From: Halobacteriales archaeon YIM A00010
GTDB taxonomy: Archaea > Halobacteriota > Halobacteria > Halobacteriales > Haloarculaceae
Assembly (NCBI GenBank): GCA_025041175.1
Contig: JAKCFJ010000004.1
Coordinates: 62,001-126,000, forward strand
Length of the DNA stretch: 64,000 bases
Direction of reading: 5' to 3'
The notes beneath the pieces are model-generated. The model saw only the letters and a program-made list of their open reading frames with translations, did no database searches and had not been told where the DNA came from. The position numbers were made by a program, and so were the translations under genes. This document shows positions 46,827 through 56,833 of this stretch, one piece after another (positions within the stretch are counted from its first letter, which is position 1; each line of letters opens with the position of its first letter).

Positions 46827-46905
46827 ACTGGTATCCATCGTCATCGGACCCGCAGACGGGATCATGACGTTTGATCCGGAGACGATCGAGAACGCTCCCC
46901 AGATC
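46827..46905. repeat. 79-bp direct repeat, copy 2
   Basis: Identical to 46644-46722, separated from it by 104 bp. The intervening sequence encodes a Gly/Ser/Pro-rich linker (GGPSSGQFGGGAPQLNGSGG) on the minus strand. Confidence 0.9.
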
Positions 46906-48277
46906 CGCAGCGCCACGACCGGTTGCAGCGATTCGAACGCACGACGAGAACGGCTGTTGCGAGGATCGTTCCACCCAGCACGACCGGTTGCAGCACGCCA
47001 GCAAAGGTGGGATAATCGAGCAGAATGTACGCCTGCACGCTAGCCGTCACGAGCAACGCACCGGGGAGTAACCATCCCTGTGGTCCAGACGTTCGGTACG
47101 CGGCCCACAGCTCCGTCATCCCGATCCCCACAAGGGCTGCGACGGCTGGGGCCAGCATGACCAGATAGTAGCGATGGAAGAATCCGGCGACGCTGAAGAA
47201 CGTTGCCGCGGTGAGAAACCACGTTCCCCACAGCACGACGGATCGACTCTGCGCGTCGAGTGGCCACCGATCCCGATACCGATATCCTGCAATGAGGAGA
47301 CCGATCAATGCGAGTGGGATGAGCCAGCTGATCTGTCCGGCGAGCTGTTGATTGAACAGCCGCAACGGACCCGCTGCACCGTGTGAGAACCCACCGCCAG
47401 CCATTCCGCCGCCACCACTGCCTCCACTGGTCATCCCTCCGGGATTGATGCCAAGGAGGCGCTGGATGCCGTTGTAGCCGACGATCAAGCTGAAGATGGA
47501 GTTCGTGTCTGTCGATCCGATGAACGGACGCTGGGCGGCTGGTATCAACGCGACGATCGTCGCCCATGCAAACGAGATGACCGACAGCACGCCGGTTGCG
47601 AGGACGAGATCCGTAAAGCGACGTCGTACCGACATCCGTGATGCGAACAGGTAGACGAGATAGAACGCCGGCAAGACGAGATAGGCCTGCATCATCTTGA
47701 TGTTGAATCCCAGCCCTACCGCAGTCATGGAGGCGAACAGCCACCGGCGACGACCAGTTTCGGCCGCCCGAAGCAGGAAGTATGCCCCGGCGAGCACGGC
47801 CAGTACCACCAGCATGTCGGTCGTGTTGTTCCGACTTGTGGGAATCACGATTGGCGTCAGAGCCATCGTCAGCGCCGCTACAACCCCTGCCCACGATCCG
47901 AATGTCCGCCCCACCAGCACATACACCAGTGCCACCGACAGCACGCACGCGATAGCTTGGGGGAGAATCATACTCCAGCCGTTGAACCCGAACAGCCCCG
48001 CACTAGCTGTCTGTATCCACAGCCCGAGCGGTGGTTTGTCGACCGTGACGTAGCCCGCATCGAACGCCACAAAGAAGAAATTCTCCGAGCTCCGGAGCAT
48101 GTTTTTGACCGCCGCCGCATAATAGAGGTTACCGTATCCCTCACTGGGAAGTCTGAACAACGTCAAGATCGCCGACAGACAGAGGATCCCTCCGAGTACG
48201 AGTCGTTCTAAAAACGACTCCTCGAAGAGAGACGACACGCTATCGAACGGCGAGTGGATCGGCGAACTATCGCTCAT

Positions 48278-48699
48278 CTGTGCGTACTGTCCCCCCTACC
48301 AACCGACCGACAGCAGACAGTGAGACGATAGCAACCATTACGACAGTGAATCGACGTTCCGCTATGAACTGATGTACAACTCATACGTAGTTACGAATCG
48401 TGCTGGCCCTCGAACGACCATAACCTATTGCCAAAAAGACAGGTATATTCTGCAGAAATTAGGCACAAATTCGACCCACAATGCGTCGATGCAGCAGGGT
48501 TCTACGCCGATCGCTGGATGATCTCTCTCCCTCTTGTTGGAAGGCTATCACGAACGCCCGAGAGTGGGGTGGTTGATTGGACGGTCCCACATCGAAAGGT
48601 AAGAGGGAAGTAGATGATTGCGGTAGGTCGGATAGGGTTCTAGTATCTACTACCGATGCAACGCACGCATACCACGAGTGTTGAAATCCAAGCGAGTCG
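48278..48699. other. Intergenic, nothing firmly recognised
   Basis: About 420 bases between divergent genes. It should hold promoters for the glycosyltransferase and the winged-helix gene. A 61-codon plus-strand frame at 48428 does not look coding. Confidence 0.4.
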
Positions 48700-48990
48700 A
48701 TGAGGCAGCTACTGTGGTGGCTAATTGGTGGAACACAGGGTGGAAAGAACCGATTGCGAATCATTCGAACGTTGAACCGGCGACCGATGAACCGAAATCA
48801 GCTCTCGAACGAGTTGGATCTGAACTACAAAACCGTTCAACACCATCTTGAAATGTTAGAGGAAAATAACATACTTACCACGGCAGGAGATGAGTACGGA
48901 AAGATGTATTTCCTTACCGACTGGATGGAATCCAATCTCGATTTGCTCGACGAAATAGCCAAAGAGGCCTCTCTCACCGACGATGAGTGA
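48700..48990 (+). CDS. Winged-helix DNA-binding protein
   Basis: 96 residues. RLRIIRTLNRRPMNRNQLSN, then ELDLNYKTVQHHLEMLEENN, is a textbook ArsR-like helix-turn-helix; the wing is ILTTAGDEYGKMYFLT. It overlaps the following membrane-protein gene by eight bases, and the pair likely forms a regulator/membrane unit seen widely in haloarchaea (recalled). A paralogue at 41983 was destroyed by an IS6 element. Confidence 0.87.
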   Translation: MRQLLWWLIGGTQGGKNRLRIIRTLNRRPMNRNQLSNELDLNYKTVQHHLEMLEENNILTTAGDEYGKMYFLTDWMESNLDLLDEIAKEASLTDDE

Positions 48991-49405
48991 CGAACGATCG
49001 GTCGTCCGGCCGCTAACGTACGTTACTGGAGCACTCGTTATCGCTCTCTTCGTTTCGGTGGTCCTCCCTCGATACCTCTTCCCTGCACCGGTTCCGCCAC
49101 GGCCGCCACGGCCGCCACTCGCTGATCTATTGATCGTGAAGACATTCTTCTCGACATTCACCACTGTCCTGCTCATTATGTTGCTATTGACGTACGCTCG
49201 AATCTATCGTGGATTGCCGAATCGATTCACGTTGGGCCTCCTCGGATTCATCGTCTCGCTAATGTTATACGCACTGACGGCGAATCCGTTGATCGCTTTG
49301 TTGTTTGGCTTTCACCAGCCAGTGACACCGGGACCATTCACGTTCCTCCCCGATCTGTTCGCCAGTGTCTCGGTGATCATCCTCCTACAGCAGAGTTACA
49401 AATGA
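48983..49405 (+). CDS. Small four-span membrane protein (DUF7521-like)
   Basis: 140 residues with about four hydrophobic segments (VTGALVIALFVSVVLPRYLF; TFFSTFTTVLLIMLLLTYA; LGLLGFIVSLMLYALTAN; LPDLFASVSVIILLQQS) and a proline-rich loop PPRPPRPP. The layout resembles DUF7521 haloarchaeal proteins, which are paired with winged-helix regulators (recalled). Function unknown; possibly a membrane sensor for the partner. Confidence 0.75.
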   Translation: MSDERSVVRPLTYVTGALVIALFVSVVLPRYLFPAPVPPRPPRPPLADLLIVKTFFSTFTTVLLIMLLLTYARIYRGLPNRFTLGLLGFIVSLMLYALTANPLIALLFGFHQPVTPGPFTFLPDLFASVSVIILLQQSYK

Positions 49406-49876
49406 CACTACGTTCGATTGCATGTAGATGATCCAGGCGGGGCCGTACTGTCGAGCCCTACTTCGGAGGATGGATTTCTGGGTCCTGGTGAATCACCATA
49501 TAGCGGTGGATTCACGGTGTTACCTCTTGATTGATGTTGTAAATAGCACACATCATCGAAGTTTCACGGGAGTCACGATACCAGGTCCGCGCACGCTCGG
49601 CCCTAATGATCCAGACGCGATCTGCGAGCTATCATAGAAAACGGTGGTAGAAGCGATCTACTGCCGGTTCACAGACAGAGTAAGTCGGCAAGCGGAGCTT
49701 TATATAATCCACCTCAAAACCATCGTATTCGAGTGTGTATTGGGTGAATTCGAGCGCCACTGACTCAATCGAGATAAATCACAGTGAATCTACAGTAAAC
49801 GGTAGACTTTCTTAGAACGACGTGTATCAGGTGTACGGCCCCCTCGTCGAGTTATCTCATTTTTGTGGACTGACTT
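49406..49876. other. Intergenic, nothing recognised
   Basis: About 470 bases; short frames lack coding character. Confidence 0.4.
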
Positions 49877-50600
49877 TCAAACCTTTTCCCACTCATTACC
49901 GCCGAGCGTGCGCTTGACTGAGGAGAAGACGGTCTCACAGATCACTCGCTGGCGATACCGAGGCCCGTCGATCACGCGCATAACGTGCGGATCGACGGGC
50001 TGGAAGAAGTGATACTTGATCAGCGGTCTCACGCCCTTCTCACGCAGATTCTCGCGGAAGGCCATCCAATCATAGCCTTCGCCGGCGGCGAGGTTGTGCA
50101 GGTCGACCGCGTTCCGCCGGTGACTTGCCAGCCGAGGTGGTATCGTGGCACTTCGTCGTCGTACAATGAATGCCGAGAATCGCCTGGCTTCCTGTGTCGA
50201 CGAGTGCTGTCGTTTTCAGTGTCTGCACGCGATAATTCGTCCAGTGACAGTGGTGGGTACTCGCGTTCTCGCGGTCGAAAAACGTCGAATCGATCCTGCA
50301 TGGCCCGCTGGCTCGTGCACCTATGGAAACGCTGCTGCCTACACAAACCACCGAAGTCGATAAAATACTTGTACTGTACTGATATCTGCTGTTCTCCAGC
50401 CGAGAGGCAGTCGGAACGTGTTCTGCGCGGTGGTTGCTGTCTGGCGACAGTAGTCGCTCACGGAAGGCCTCGGCCAGCCACTGAGGGCCGCCTATGGCGG
50501 CCTTCAGATCCCTCGACTACGCACTCACACCAGGTGGATCATACACTTCACCCCATCCCATCGCTGCCTACGTCTGGATCACTCTCCAGATCTAGCGAGC
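49877..50600 (-). pseudogene. IS5-family transposase, frameshifted
   Basis: The minus strand gives RIDSTFFDRENASTHHCHWT, VQTLKTTALVDTGSQAILGI and CTTTKCHDTTSA in one frame, then MAFRENLREKGVRPLIKYHF and QRVICETVFSSVKRTLGGNE in another. These are the first Asp region, the second region and the catalytic Glu region of a haloarchaeal IS5 transposase. The N-terminus beyond about 50350 is unrecognisable. Confidence 0.8.
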
Positions 50601-50630
50601 ATTCTGGGAGAAACTGAGCCGAGTGTTCTG

Positions 50631-50740
50631 GATCGAGTAGCATTCCGAACGAAGCCCTCTATCGACGCTACACGGCAAATCCCAGACCAATTCTAGTGAA
50701 AAATACCGTTTACAGAAAACCATCCTCCGAAGTAGGGTCT
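50631..50740. repeat. Diverged repeat shared with 38552-38665
   Basis: Second copy of the blocks GATCGAGTAGCATTCCGA, CGGCAAATCCCA and CCGTTTACAGAAA...CTCCGAAGT. It lies between the IS5 relic and the recombinase gene. Confidence 0.45.
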
Positions 50741-50828
50741 TCACGCCGACTGGGAAGTCGATATAGCGGTATTATGTTTATGTCCAGCTCCCTCAGTGCC
50801 AGCAGGCACTGTGCGTACAAAGAGAGCT

Positions 50829-52058
50829 CTATGCAGACTCTCCAAGCACGGTGGTCAACGCCTCGTGCATGGCCTGGCGTCGATGGGTCCGTCGCTCGCT
50901 CTCAGAGAGATAATTGTCGAGGACGACGCCCGGATCGGCACTACCCTGGTCGTCGGCGATCGGTGCATAACGCTCGGCGAGCTGACGAACGGCATCCCCA
51001 TACAACGTATACCAGAAGCGTCGGCCCATCTTTGGCGTGGGAGCCTCGCCGTCGACGGTGACGCCAGCGCGCTCGGCGAGCATCCCAAACCGATTGCGAA
51101 CGGTGTCGGTCACGATGTGCCCACTCGCCGCCGTCGGTGAGGGGAACAGATAGCCGTCCCAGTCCGATCGGTCGGCTAGCGTCTCGAGACGGGTTTCGAG
51201 CACGTCGACACCGACGAGGAGGGCCACAGTCCCGGGCCCGTTCTTGCGCTCACCGTCAGCGAATGCGATGTAGGGCTGATCGTCGTCCTCGGGATCCAAG
51301 ACGAACTGGTCGGCCCGGAGCGCACAGAGTTCGGCCGGTCGCACTCCCCAGCCCGCAAGGCCAAGCACGAGCAATCGCTCCTCGGTCGTTGCAGCGGCCC
51401 GATAGAGCGCGGTAACCCCATCCCGATCGAGGGCTGGATTGTCCCAGTCCGGGCGATCCCAGCCAAAGCGGGTGGCCATGCGCTCGAGCGGATTGTAGAC
51501 GGCCCGTCCAGCGTCGATGAGATACCCATAGAAGCGGCGCGTATCCTCGAGATATTTGAACTTCGAGGCGGGCGTCCCGAGCACTTCGTCGAGCACGTCG
51601 AAGACGGCGAGTGCCCGGTCGATCTCGGCGGGCCGGATCGTCTGCTCCCGGAGCGGATCGAGCAGGTTCGCCGTCTCGTTCACGTCCGCGTAGAGCTGGA
51701 CGTACTTTTTCAGTCGGGACCGGATGGGGCGGACGGTCGTTTCTGGATGGCCTCGTCGAGAGCGTAGCTCCTCAATGTAGCTCTCAAGCACGGTGCGCGT
51801 CGGTTCGTGATCGATCGCCCAGTATCCTGGCTCTTCTTCCGGGCCAATGTCAAGACGATCGTAGAACTCGGTGGGGGTGAGGTTGTGATCCCGACGAAGA
51901 GCTTTGATGAACCCCCCGAAGCCGTGCTCGCACAGCCACGCGTACGGTGGCTGGTCGCGTTCGGGATCACGCCCGTCGGCCTCCATCGCACGGGCGATCT
52001 CCGTCCAGTAGAACTGTTCGAGGTCGTCGAGATTCTTCGTCGTCCACTGGTACGTCAT
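50829..52058 (-). CDS. Tyrosine recombinase / site-specific integrase
   Basis: 409 residues from ATG 52058 (MTYQWTTKNL; an ATG five codons earlier is possible). N-terminal SAM-like domain with helices (VLESYIEELRSRRGHPETTV) and a catalytic domain: first Arg in GLAGWGVRPAELCALRADQF, Lys in GERKNGPGTVAL, the GRRFWYTLY stretch where most enzymes have HxLRHT, and the nucleophile Tyr in VVLDNYLSESERR. This variant is widespread in haloarchaea as a stand-alone gene (recalled). No att sites were recognised; the diverged repeat at 50631 is just downstream. Confidence 0.85.
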   Translation of the reverse strand: MTYQWTTKNLDDLEQFYWTEIARAMEADGRDPERDQPPYAWLCEHGFGGFIKALRRDHNLTPTEFYDRLDIGPEEEPGYWAIDHEPTRTVLESYIEELRSRRGHPETTVRPIRSRLKKYVQLYADVNETANLLDPLREQTIRPAEIDRALAVFDVLDEVLGTPASKFKYLEDTRRFYGYLIDAGRAVYNPLERMATRFGWDRPDWDNPALDRDGVTALYRAAATTEERLLVLGLAGWGVRPAELCALRADQFVLDPEDDDQPYIAFADGERKNGPGTVALLVGVDVLETRLETLADRSDWDGYLFPSPTAASGHIVTDTVRNRFGMLAERAGVTVDGEAPTPKMGRRFWYTLYGDAVRQLAERYAPIADDQGSADPGVVLDNYLSESERRTHRRQAMHEALTTVLGESA

Positions 52059-52073
52059 GGGAGCAGGAAACAC

Positions 52074-52613
52074 TGGAAGTGGTAGTGTGTGCTCAGAACG
52101 CCTCGAAGAAGGGCGCTCGCTGTCGATGGGGTGGTATAGATGCGTGCCATTTTCGGTGAGTAGAGCAAAACAGTCTGGATACTTAGTAGTTAGTATGATC
52201 GGTTGTCCTATATCGACAACACAACAAACCGCCGTTGGGGCTCAAATATGCACTAAAGGAATAAAGTATATATCGCTATATCAAATCAGCCAATCCAAGA
52301 GACCACAGATTCGGCGTTTGGATTTCTACAAACCACCAATTGAACATCACTTCTCGTAAGATCTGCTCGACACCCCACACTCAAGAGTAAACCGAGTGAA
52401 TATCGGACTCCGACCGTTTTGTAGCGGATAAATTCTGAATCGAGTGTTCTCCTGAGCCATCATCACGATCGGTCGTTGGCCATTTATCTGAAGTCGGGCA
52501 AATAATTCTTCATACAGGGCGGGGAGAGAAAACAACCCCACCAGACTAAATTTCGATGGTGGCTATGTATGACGAATCAAGCTAGCCGACCTCTGATAAG
52601 AGCGTAGATTTCG
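52074..52613. other. Intergenic, nothing recognised
   Basis: About 540 bases upstream of the recombinase and downstream of the HxlR gene. AT-rich; no gene recognised on either strand. Confidence 0.4.
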
Positions 52614-52988
52614 TTAGTGATTGTACTGCTCTGCCCAATCCGAGAGGTGTTGAAACACCGGTCTGAGGTCTGTGAGTTTCTCCGTTGCTCGATATTCGAC
52701 CCGTGGTGGGATTTCATCGTACGACTGGCGCGTCAGAAGGTCCACTTCGTTGAGTTCACTGAGTCGTGCTGACAGCGTGTTCTGCGACACGTCTAAGACT
52801 TCACGGAGTTCATTGAACCGCCACGGACCGGGTTCGTAGCAGAACACGTGGAGGATATCCATCGCGTGGGAACTGCTGAGTAGGGCGAACAGTTCTTGTT
52901 TCGCCTGCACTCCGAGATATTTCTCCTCTGGCGAGTCAACCAGCGTCTCAGATTTCACTTCTTCGACATCGTGGATGGGGTCCGTCAT
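52614..52988 (-). CDS. HxlR-family winged-helix regulator
   Basis: 124 residues. MDILHVFCYEPGPWRFNELR, then EVLDVSQNTLSARLSELNEV, is the HxlR helix-turn-helix. It is followed by the wing and the family motif RVEYRATEKLTDLRPVFQHL. Upstream on the other strand, 320 bases away, lies a collapsed MFS gene that may have been its target; HxlR genes are often divergent from redox or efflux genes. Confidence 0.87.
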   Translation of the reverse strand: MTDPIHDVEEVKSETLVDSPEEKYLGVQAKQELFALLSSSHAMDILHVFCYEPGPWRFNELREVLDVSQNTLSARLSELNEVDLLTRQSYDEIPPRVEYRATEKLTDLRPVFQHLSDWAEQYNH

Positions 52989-53311
52989 GCCCGTTAGTGC
53001 GATTTTCGCACTCTAAAGGATATCGGTAGGGGTAGAGCTCCAGACGATAATCTGGGGCGCGGCGATATTTGTTCTGAACTACTGGCTTCGCTGGGACGAA
53101 TTAGTGTGACCGTCGGCACCCAGTGCGCCCGCTCGCACTTGGTACTATGTCACGAACTTGACTTCTTATGCCCACGACCGTTGTAGCCGCACCTGCCGAT
53201 GTCAGATCCAATCGAATCTCGACGCAAACGCATGAACGGCCGACTTTGGCCACTTATACGGCCAGTCCCGAATGGTGTTCCGAAACATCACCAGATTACG
53301 GGAGGACATCG
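52989..53311. other. Divergent intergenic region, HxlR to MFS
   Basis: About 320 bases with the promoters of the regulator and the damaged transporter. A longer in-frame start at 53168 exists for the transporter but lacks MFS character. Confidence 0.4.
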
Positions 53312-54054
53312 ATGAGCGTGCGTACCCGGTTTGGTGTGGTGACGACGGTTGCAATCCTCGGCCTGACCGGGCTCGTCGTGGTCTCGGAGCTGTACGTCTC
53401 GATTCCGTTGGTCCCGACGATGCAACAGCTCTTCGGCGTCTCGCAGGCCCAAGCGTCGTGGCTTGGAACCGCCTTCGGTCTCGCCTTCGCCGGAGGATTT
53501 CTCGTCTTCGGCCCGCTCTCCGACCGATACGGCCGGAAGCCGATCCTGGTTCCCGGTCTGTTCGCGCTCGCGCTTTCGACACTCGCGGTCGGGTTCAGTC
53601 CCTCGTATGAGGTCTTCATTGGACTTCGTGTCGTGCAAGGAATCGCTGCCGCTACGTTCGGTCCTGCTGCCATCGCCTATCTCGGCGAGGTCCTTCCGGC
53701 GTCGATTCGCACCACCGGGATCGCCGTGGTGACGACGGGCTTTCTCGTCGCCGGGATCGGCGGACAGGTCTACGCTGACGCTGTGACCCTCGCGGCTGGA
53801 TCGACTATGGCATTGCGAGAGACGGCGGCCTCTCCTGCGGTGCAGCGGTATCTCGCGGCCTGTCACACTCGTGTCATCTGTTCATCGGAGCGAGCCTCGG
53901 CCCGCTCATCACGACTGGGCTTCAATCGGTGGGGTTTGTTGGTCTCTGTGGCGTACTCGCACTCATCCTGCTACTCGTAGCAGGCGTGTTCGCTCTGGGT
54001 CGGAACGGACCCGCACCGCAGTTGTCTGACGACGCTACGCCGGGAAACGCATAG
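53312..54054 (+). pseudogene. MFS transporter with the middle missing
   Basis: Starts MSVRTRFGVVTTVAILGLTG after a GGAGG site; the first six spans follow with the loop GPLSDRYGRKPILVPG. After about 165 codons the frame breaks (near 53800). In another frame the last span resumes at 53880: LFIGASLGPLITTGLQSVGF, then LCGVLALILLLVAGVFALGR, ending at TAG 54052. Roughly 170 codons (spans 7-11) are gone. DHA-type efflux family. Confidence 0.82.
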
Positions 54055-54078
54055 AGGACACGAAATAGTCCAACAATC

Positions 54079-54267
54079 ATGACACCACAAACATCGAGCG
54101 ACACTAAACTACTCGACATACCAACCACCTCTGACTCGGTGCCGCCGGATTATTCCCTCGTAGACGTCAGCCGGGTGACGCGGGACGAGCGTCCCGTCCG
54201 GGTATTCAGATACGAACGAACGGACGGTGGCAAGCTTGACGTCGACGGTGGATTAGCACAGGTCTGA
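54079..54267 (+). CDS. Small hypothetical protein
   Basis: 62 residues, acidic, with PPDYSLVDVSRVTRDERPVR and VFRYERTDGGKLD. Family not recognised. It ends five bases before the next gene's ATG, so the two are probably one transcript. It might be a truncated copy of a longer family member. Confidence 0.45.
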   Translation: MTPQTSSDTKLLDIPTTSDSVPPDYSLVDVSRVTRDERPVRVFRYERTDGGKLDVDGGLAQV

Positions 54268-54271
54268 ATAC

Positions 54272-54589
54272 ATGAACCAAGCAAATGTGCCGGAGACGAA
54301 TTGGCGGTCGGCAATCGCACAGGGAGCGGCGGTATGGATGGCCCTCATCGTCGGATTTGCCGTGCTCCCGGCGGGCCATCCACTGTTGGACGGTATTGCA
54401 GCGAGTACACTCCTCGGAGCACCACTGCTTCCTGTAGCGCTTTTCATGGACCTGCGACAGGCGCGGAGGGCAAGTAACTGTCCACCAACCATCGGCGTCT
54501 ATTTCAGCAACCTCCTCGCTGATGTTGCCGACAGTATCGTGAATCGAACGGCGTTCGGTACAGGACGAGTAGCGTTATACGTTTGCTGA
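54272..54589 (+). CDS. Small membrane protein
   Basis: 105 residues with two hydrophobic spans (AVWMALIVGFAVLPAGHPLL, then LGAPLLPVALFMDLRQAR). This matches a type of haloarchaeal hypothetical membrane protein with a LGAPLLP loop (recalled). The C-terminal part (YFSNLLADVADSIVNRTAFG) is less hydrophobic than expected and may be frameshifted. Confidence 0.5.
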   Translation: MNQANVPETNWRSAIAQGAAVWMALIVGFAVLPAGHPLLDGIAASTLLGAPLLPVALFMDLRQARRASNCPPTIGVYFSNLLADVADSIVNRTAFGTGRVALYVC

Positions 54590-55008
54590 CTGCGTTAGCA
54601 ACGATAGTAGGCTCCATCGTCTGCGTATCGAGGGGTACCTAGCGAGAGTGACTTAGATGCATTGGGGACATATTCTGAGCTAGAGTCGGATTCACCCACA
54701 CGGACGCACGTATCGACGCGACCGCAGATCGATCGACCCATACCGCAAAATCAGGCGCACTGATTCCCGCTGACAGCAGCAACGGTTCCTCCGCCCCTCT
54801 CCGTTTGTTCGGGTCCGAAGCCGAAGCGTACGGTGACAACACAGACGAACGGCTTGGCCTGCTACCGTACCTCGTCGGTCTTCTCGGCGACGAGCTGGTG
54901 TTCGGGACGGCTGTCAGCATCCGATTCAGCAACTGCGTCAGTGTCGAATCGATGGGGAAGCAGCCGAGGACTGGAAGGAACTGAGGGAAAGTTGGCGCTC
55001 GTGAGCGC
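54590..55008. other. Intergenic with a possible coding remnant
   Basis: About 420 bases. A plus-strand segment near 54800-54930 reads DERLGLLPYLVGLLGDELVF without start or stop support and cannot be assigned. No other feature was recognised. Confidence 0.3.
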
Positions 55009-55866
55009 TCAGGTATCGGCCTCCACCTCACTCAGTTGCTTGACGAATTCCGGATCCCGGTGGTCAGGGAACAGCGACTCAGATTCGTTTAGTTCAGAGA
55101 TTGTATCCATATCTTCTCTACTCAGTTCGAAATCGAAGACGTCGAAGTTCTCGACGATCCGCTCCTCGTGGACTGATTTGGGAATCGCAACGATTCCTCG
55201 CTGTATCAGCCATCGAAGCACCACCTGTGCAGCCGATTTGCCGTACTGCTCGCCGATCGAACCCAGCACGTCGTTCTCGAAGAGGTCGTTCCGTCCTTCG
55301 GCGAACGGCCCCCAGGACTCGTGTTGAATCTCGTGCCTGCTCAGGAACTCGGCGTCTTCGGTCCGCTGGTAGAAGGGGTGAGTCTCGATCTGATTGACTG
55401 CGGGGACGACCTCGTTGTGAACGATCAGGTCCATCAAGCGATCCGGGTGGAAGTTACTCACACCGATGGCTCGAATCTTGTCTTCGTCGTACAGGTCCTC
55501 CATTGCCCGCCAGGAGCCGTGAACGTCGCCGAAGGGCTGGTGGATCAGATACAGGTCCAGATAGTCCAGTCCCAGTCGATCGAGTGACCGTTCGAACGCC
55601 CGCTTCGTGCGTTCGTAGCCAGCGTCCTGTATCCAGAGCTTCGTGGTGACGAACACGTCCTCTCTCGCCACATCGCTCGTCTCGATCGCTCTCCCGACGG
55701 CCTCTTCGTTCTCGTACCCGGCCGCCGTATCGATGAGACGATACCCGGTACGGAGCGCTTCGGAGACGCTTCGTTCACAGACTGCGAGATCGTCGATCTG
55801 GTACGTACCGAATCCGAGGATCGGCATTTCCACGTCGTTGTGTAGCGTGACGGTTTCCATTTCCAC
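55009..55866 (-). CDS. Aldo/keto reductase
   Basis: NAD(P)H-dependent carbonyl reductase, TIM barrel, 285 residues. Catalytic tetrad in family positions: Asp in LIDTAAGY, Tyr in [11 protein letters not shown], Lys in VFVTTKLW, His in LYLIHQPFG. Cofactor-binding C-terminus [20 protein letters not shown]. Closest in wording to 2,5-diketo-D-gluconate reductase types. It is single and convergent with the small membrane-protein gene. The substrate is not predictable. Confidence 0.93.
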   Translation of the reverse strand: MEMETVTLHNDVEMPILGFGTYQIDDLAVCERSVSEALRTGYRLIDTAAGYENEEAVGRAIETSDVAREDVFVTTKLWIQDAGYERTKRAFERSLDRLGLDYLDLYLIHQPFGDVHGSWRAMEDLYDEDKIRAIGVSNFHPDRLMDLIVHNEVVPAVNQIETHPFYQRTEDAEFLSRHEIQHESWGPFAEGRNDLFENDVLGSIGEQYGKSAAQVVLRWLIQRGIVAIPKSVHEERIVENFDVFDFELSREDMDTISELNESESLFPDHRDPEFVKQLSEVEADT

Positions 55867-55999
55867 ATTTGAATGTAGACCGCACGCCAGTTGGATTCGA
55901 TGCTATTCTAAAACCCCATTTAAGCCCCTTCGCCGAGTCCGAACACTCCCTATGGTGCGTACTGGATAGCACTATCCGAGTAGAGACTCAGTGAGTGGT

Positions 56000-56674
56000 T
56001 CACGTATGGAACATCTGCTGTGGCTGTGTGCCGATCGTCGACGTGAGTAACTGGCGCTCCCCTCGGCGAAGAAGGTCCGACATCGAGGGTTGAGAAATAC
56101 CCATCTCATCTGCCAGGTCGCCGGCTGTAGCCTGTCGGGGATTTTCGTAGTATCCGCGAGAGATAGCGAGCGCCAGTGCCTCGTGTTGCCGGGCAGTTAG
56201 CCCGTACGGTGCGTGTTCATCTGGGGACTGAGAGTCCTGCGTGATCGAGAGAAGATCGACCCGGATGCCATGCTCATCGCAATGCTTCCGCATAGTATTG
56301 AACGATTCATAATCCCGAAAAATCTTCGTTTCGTACCATCCCTCCGGGATGATGGTCGTCGGTTCTGTTTGAGCCTTGGCGAACCGTCCGGGAACGAACG
56401 CTTCCGAAACAGTATCCTCCAGTTCGACATTGAGCTGATAGACGTCCCTGCCGCTCTCGCGTCCAAGGGGGGTCGTCCCGACTACTTCATGGAGAGCCAT
56501 GAGATCGTCTTCGGTAACGCCATCAGCTGGGTCGAGATGGACGACGAACACCTGAGAGTCCCCGCCGAGACACAGGCCGTGTTCACACTCGAGTCGATTG
56601 GACGGTAACGATTCTGCGAAACTAACGAACGGAAGCGAGGGTGAACTGACGAGGAGTTCCGCAGTCACTGTCAT
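56000..56674 (-). CDS. HTH-10 (bacterio-opsin activator type) regulator, copy 1
   Basis: 224 residues. An N-terminal sensor-like domain (residues 1 to about 150) is followed by HTH-10: LTARQHEALALAISRGYYEN, then ATAGDLADEMGISQPSMSDL and LRRGERQLL. A relative of equal length and layout lies at 59558, with the SDR and MFS genes between them. The pair may cross-control that operon (inference). Confidence 0.9.
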   Translation of the reverse strand: MTVTAELLVSSPSLPFVSFAESLPSNRLECEHGLCLGGDSQVFVVHLDPADGVTEDDLMALHEVVGTTPLGRESGRDVYQLNVELEDTVSEAFVPGRFAKAQTEPTTIIPEGWYETKIFRDYESFNTMRKHCDEHGIRVDLLSITQDSQSPDEHAPYGLTARQHEALALAISRGYYENPRQATAGDLADEMGISQPSMSDLLRRGERQLLTSTIGTQPQQMFHT

Positions 56675-56833
56675 AGGACGTAGGAGACGCTACTCAGACT
56701 TAATCCTCTAGATCGCTACAGCCGGTGCCGACTCATATTCATCCGTATCCTGTTGTGCCTCCACGAGAGTGTATTTAAATGTGCTTCTATATTAGCACAG
56801 CGCTCAGGACCGTAGACTCACTTTAATCAGAGG

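Larger units (their letters stand above)
46073..48277 (-). pseudogene. ArnT/PMT-type glycosyltransferase with a shifted segment
   Basis: Membrane glycosyltransferase (GT39/ArnT-like): AVKNMLRSSENFFFVAFDAG, VDKPPLGLWIQTASAGLFG and SRNNTTDMLVVLAVLAGAYF are in the first 180 residues; about 12 spans follow. The frame stops at 46862. The next stretch is coding in another frame (IWGAFSIVSGSNVMIPSAGP, twice), after which the first frame resumes with the soluble tail (ALTSYLEANQGNATYVAAVD to WVENSCRSV) and stops at 46073. Two compensating frame changes thus flank a segment holding two 79-bp direct repeats. Full-length product would need frameshifting; most likely inactive. Confidence 0.8.
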
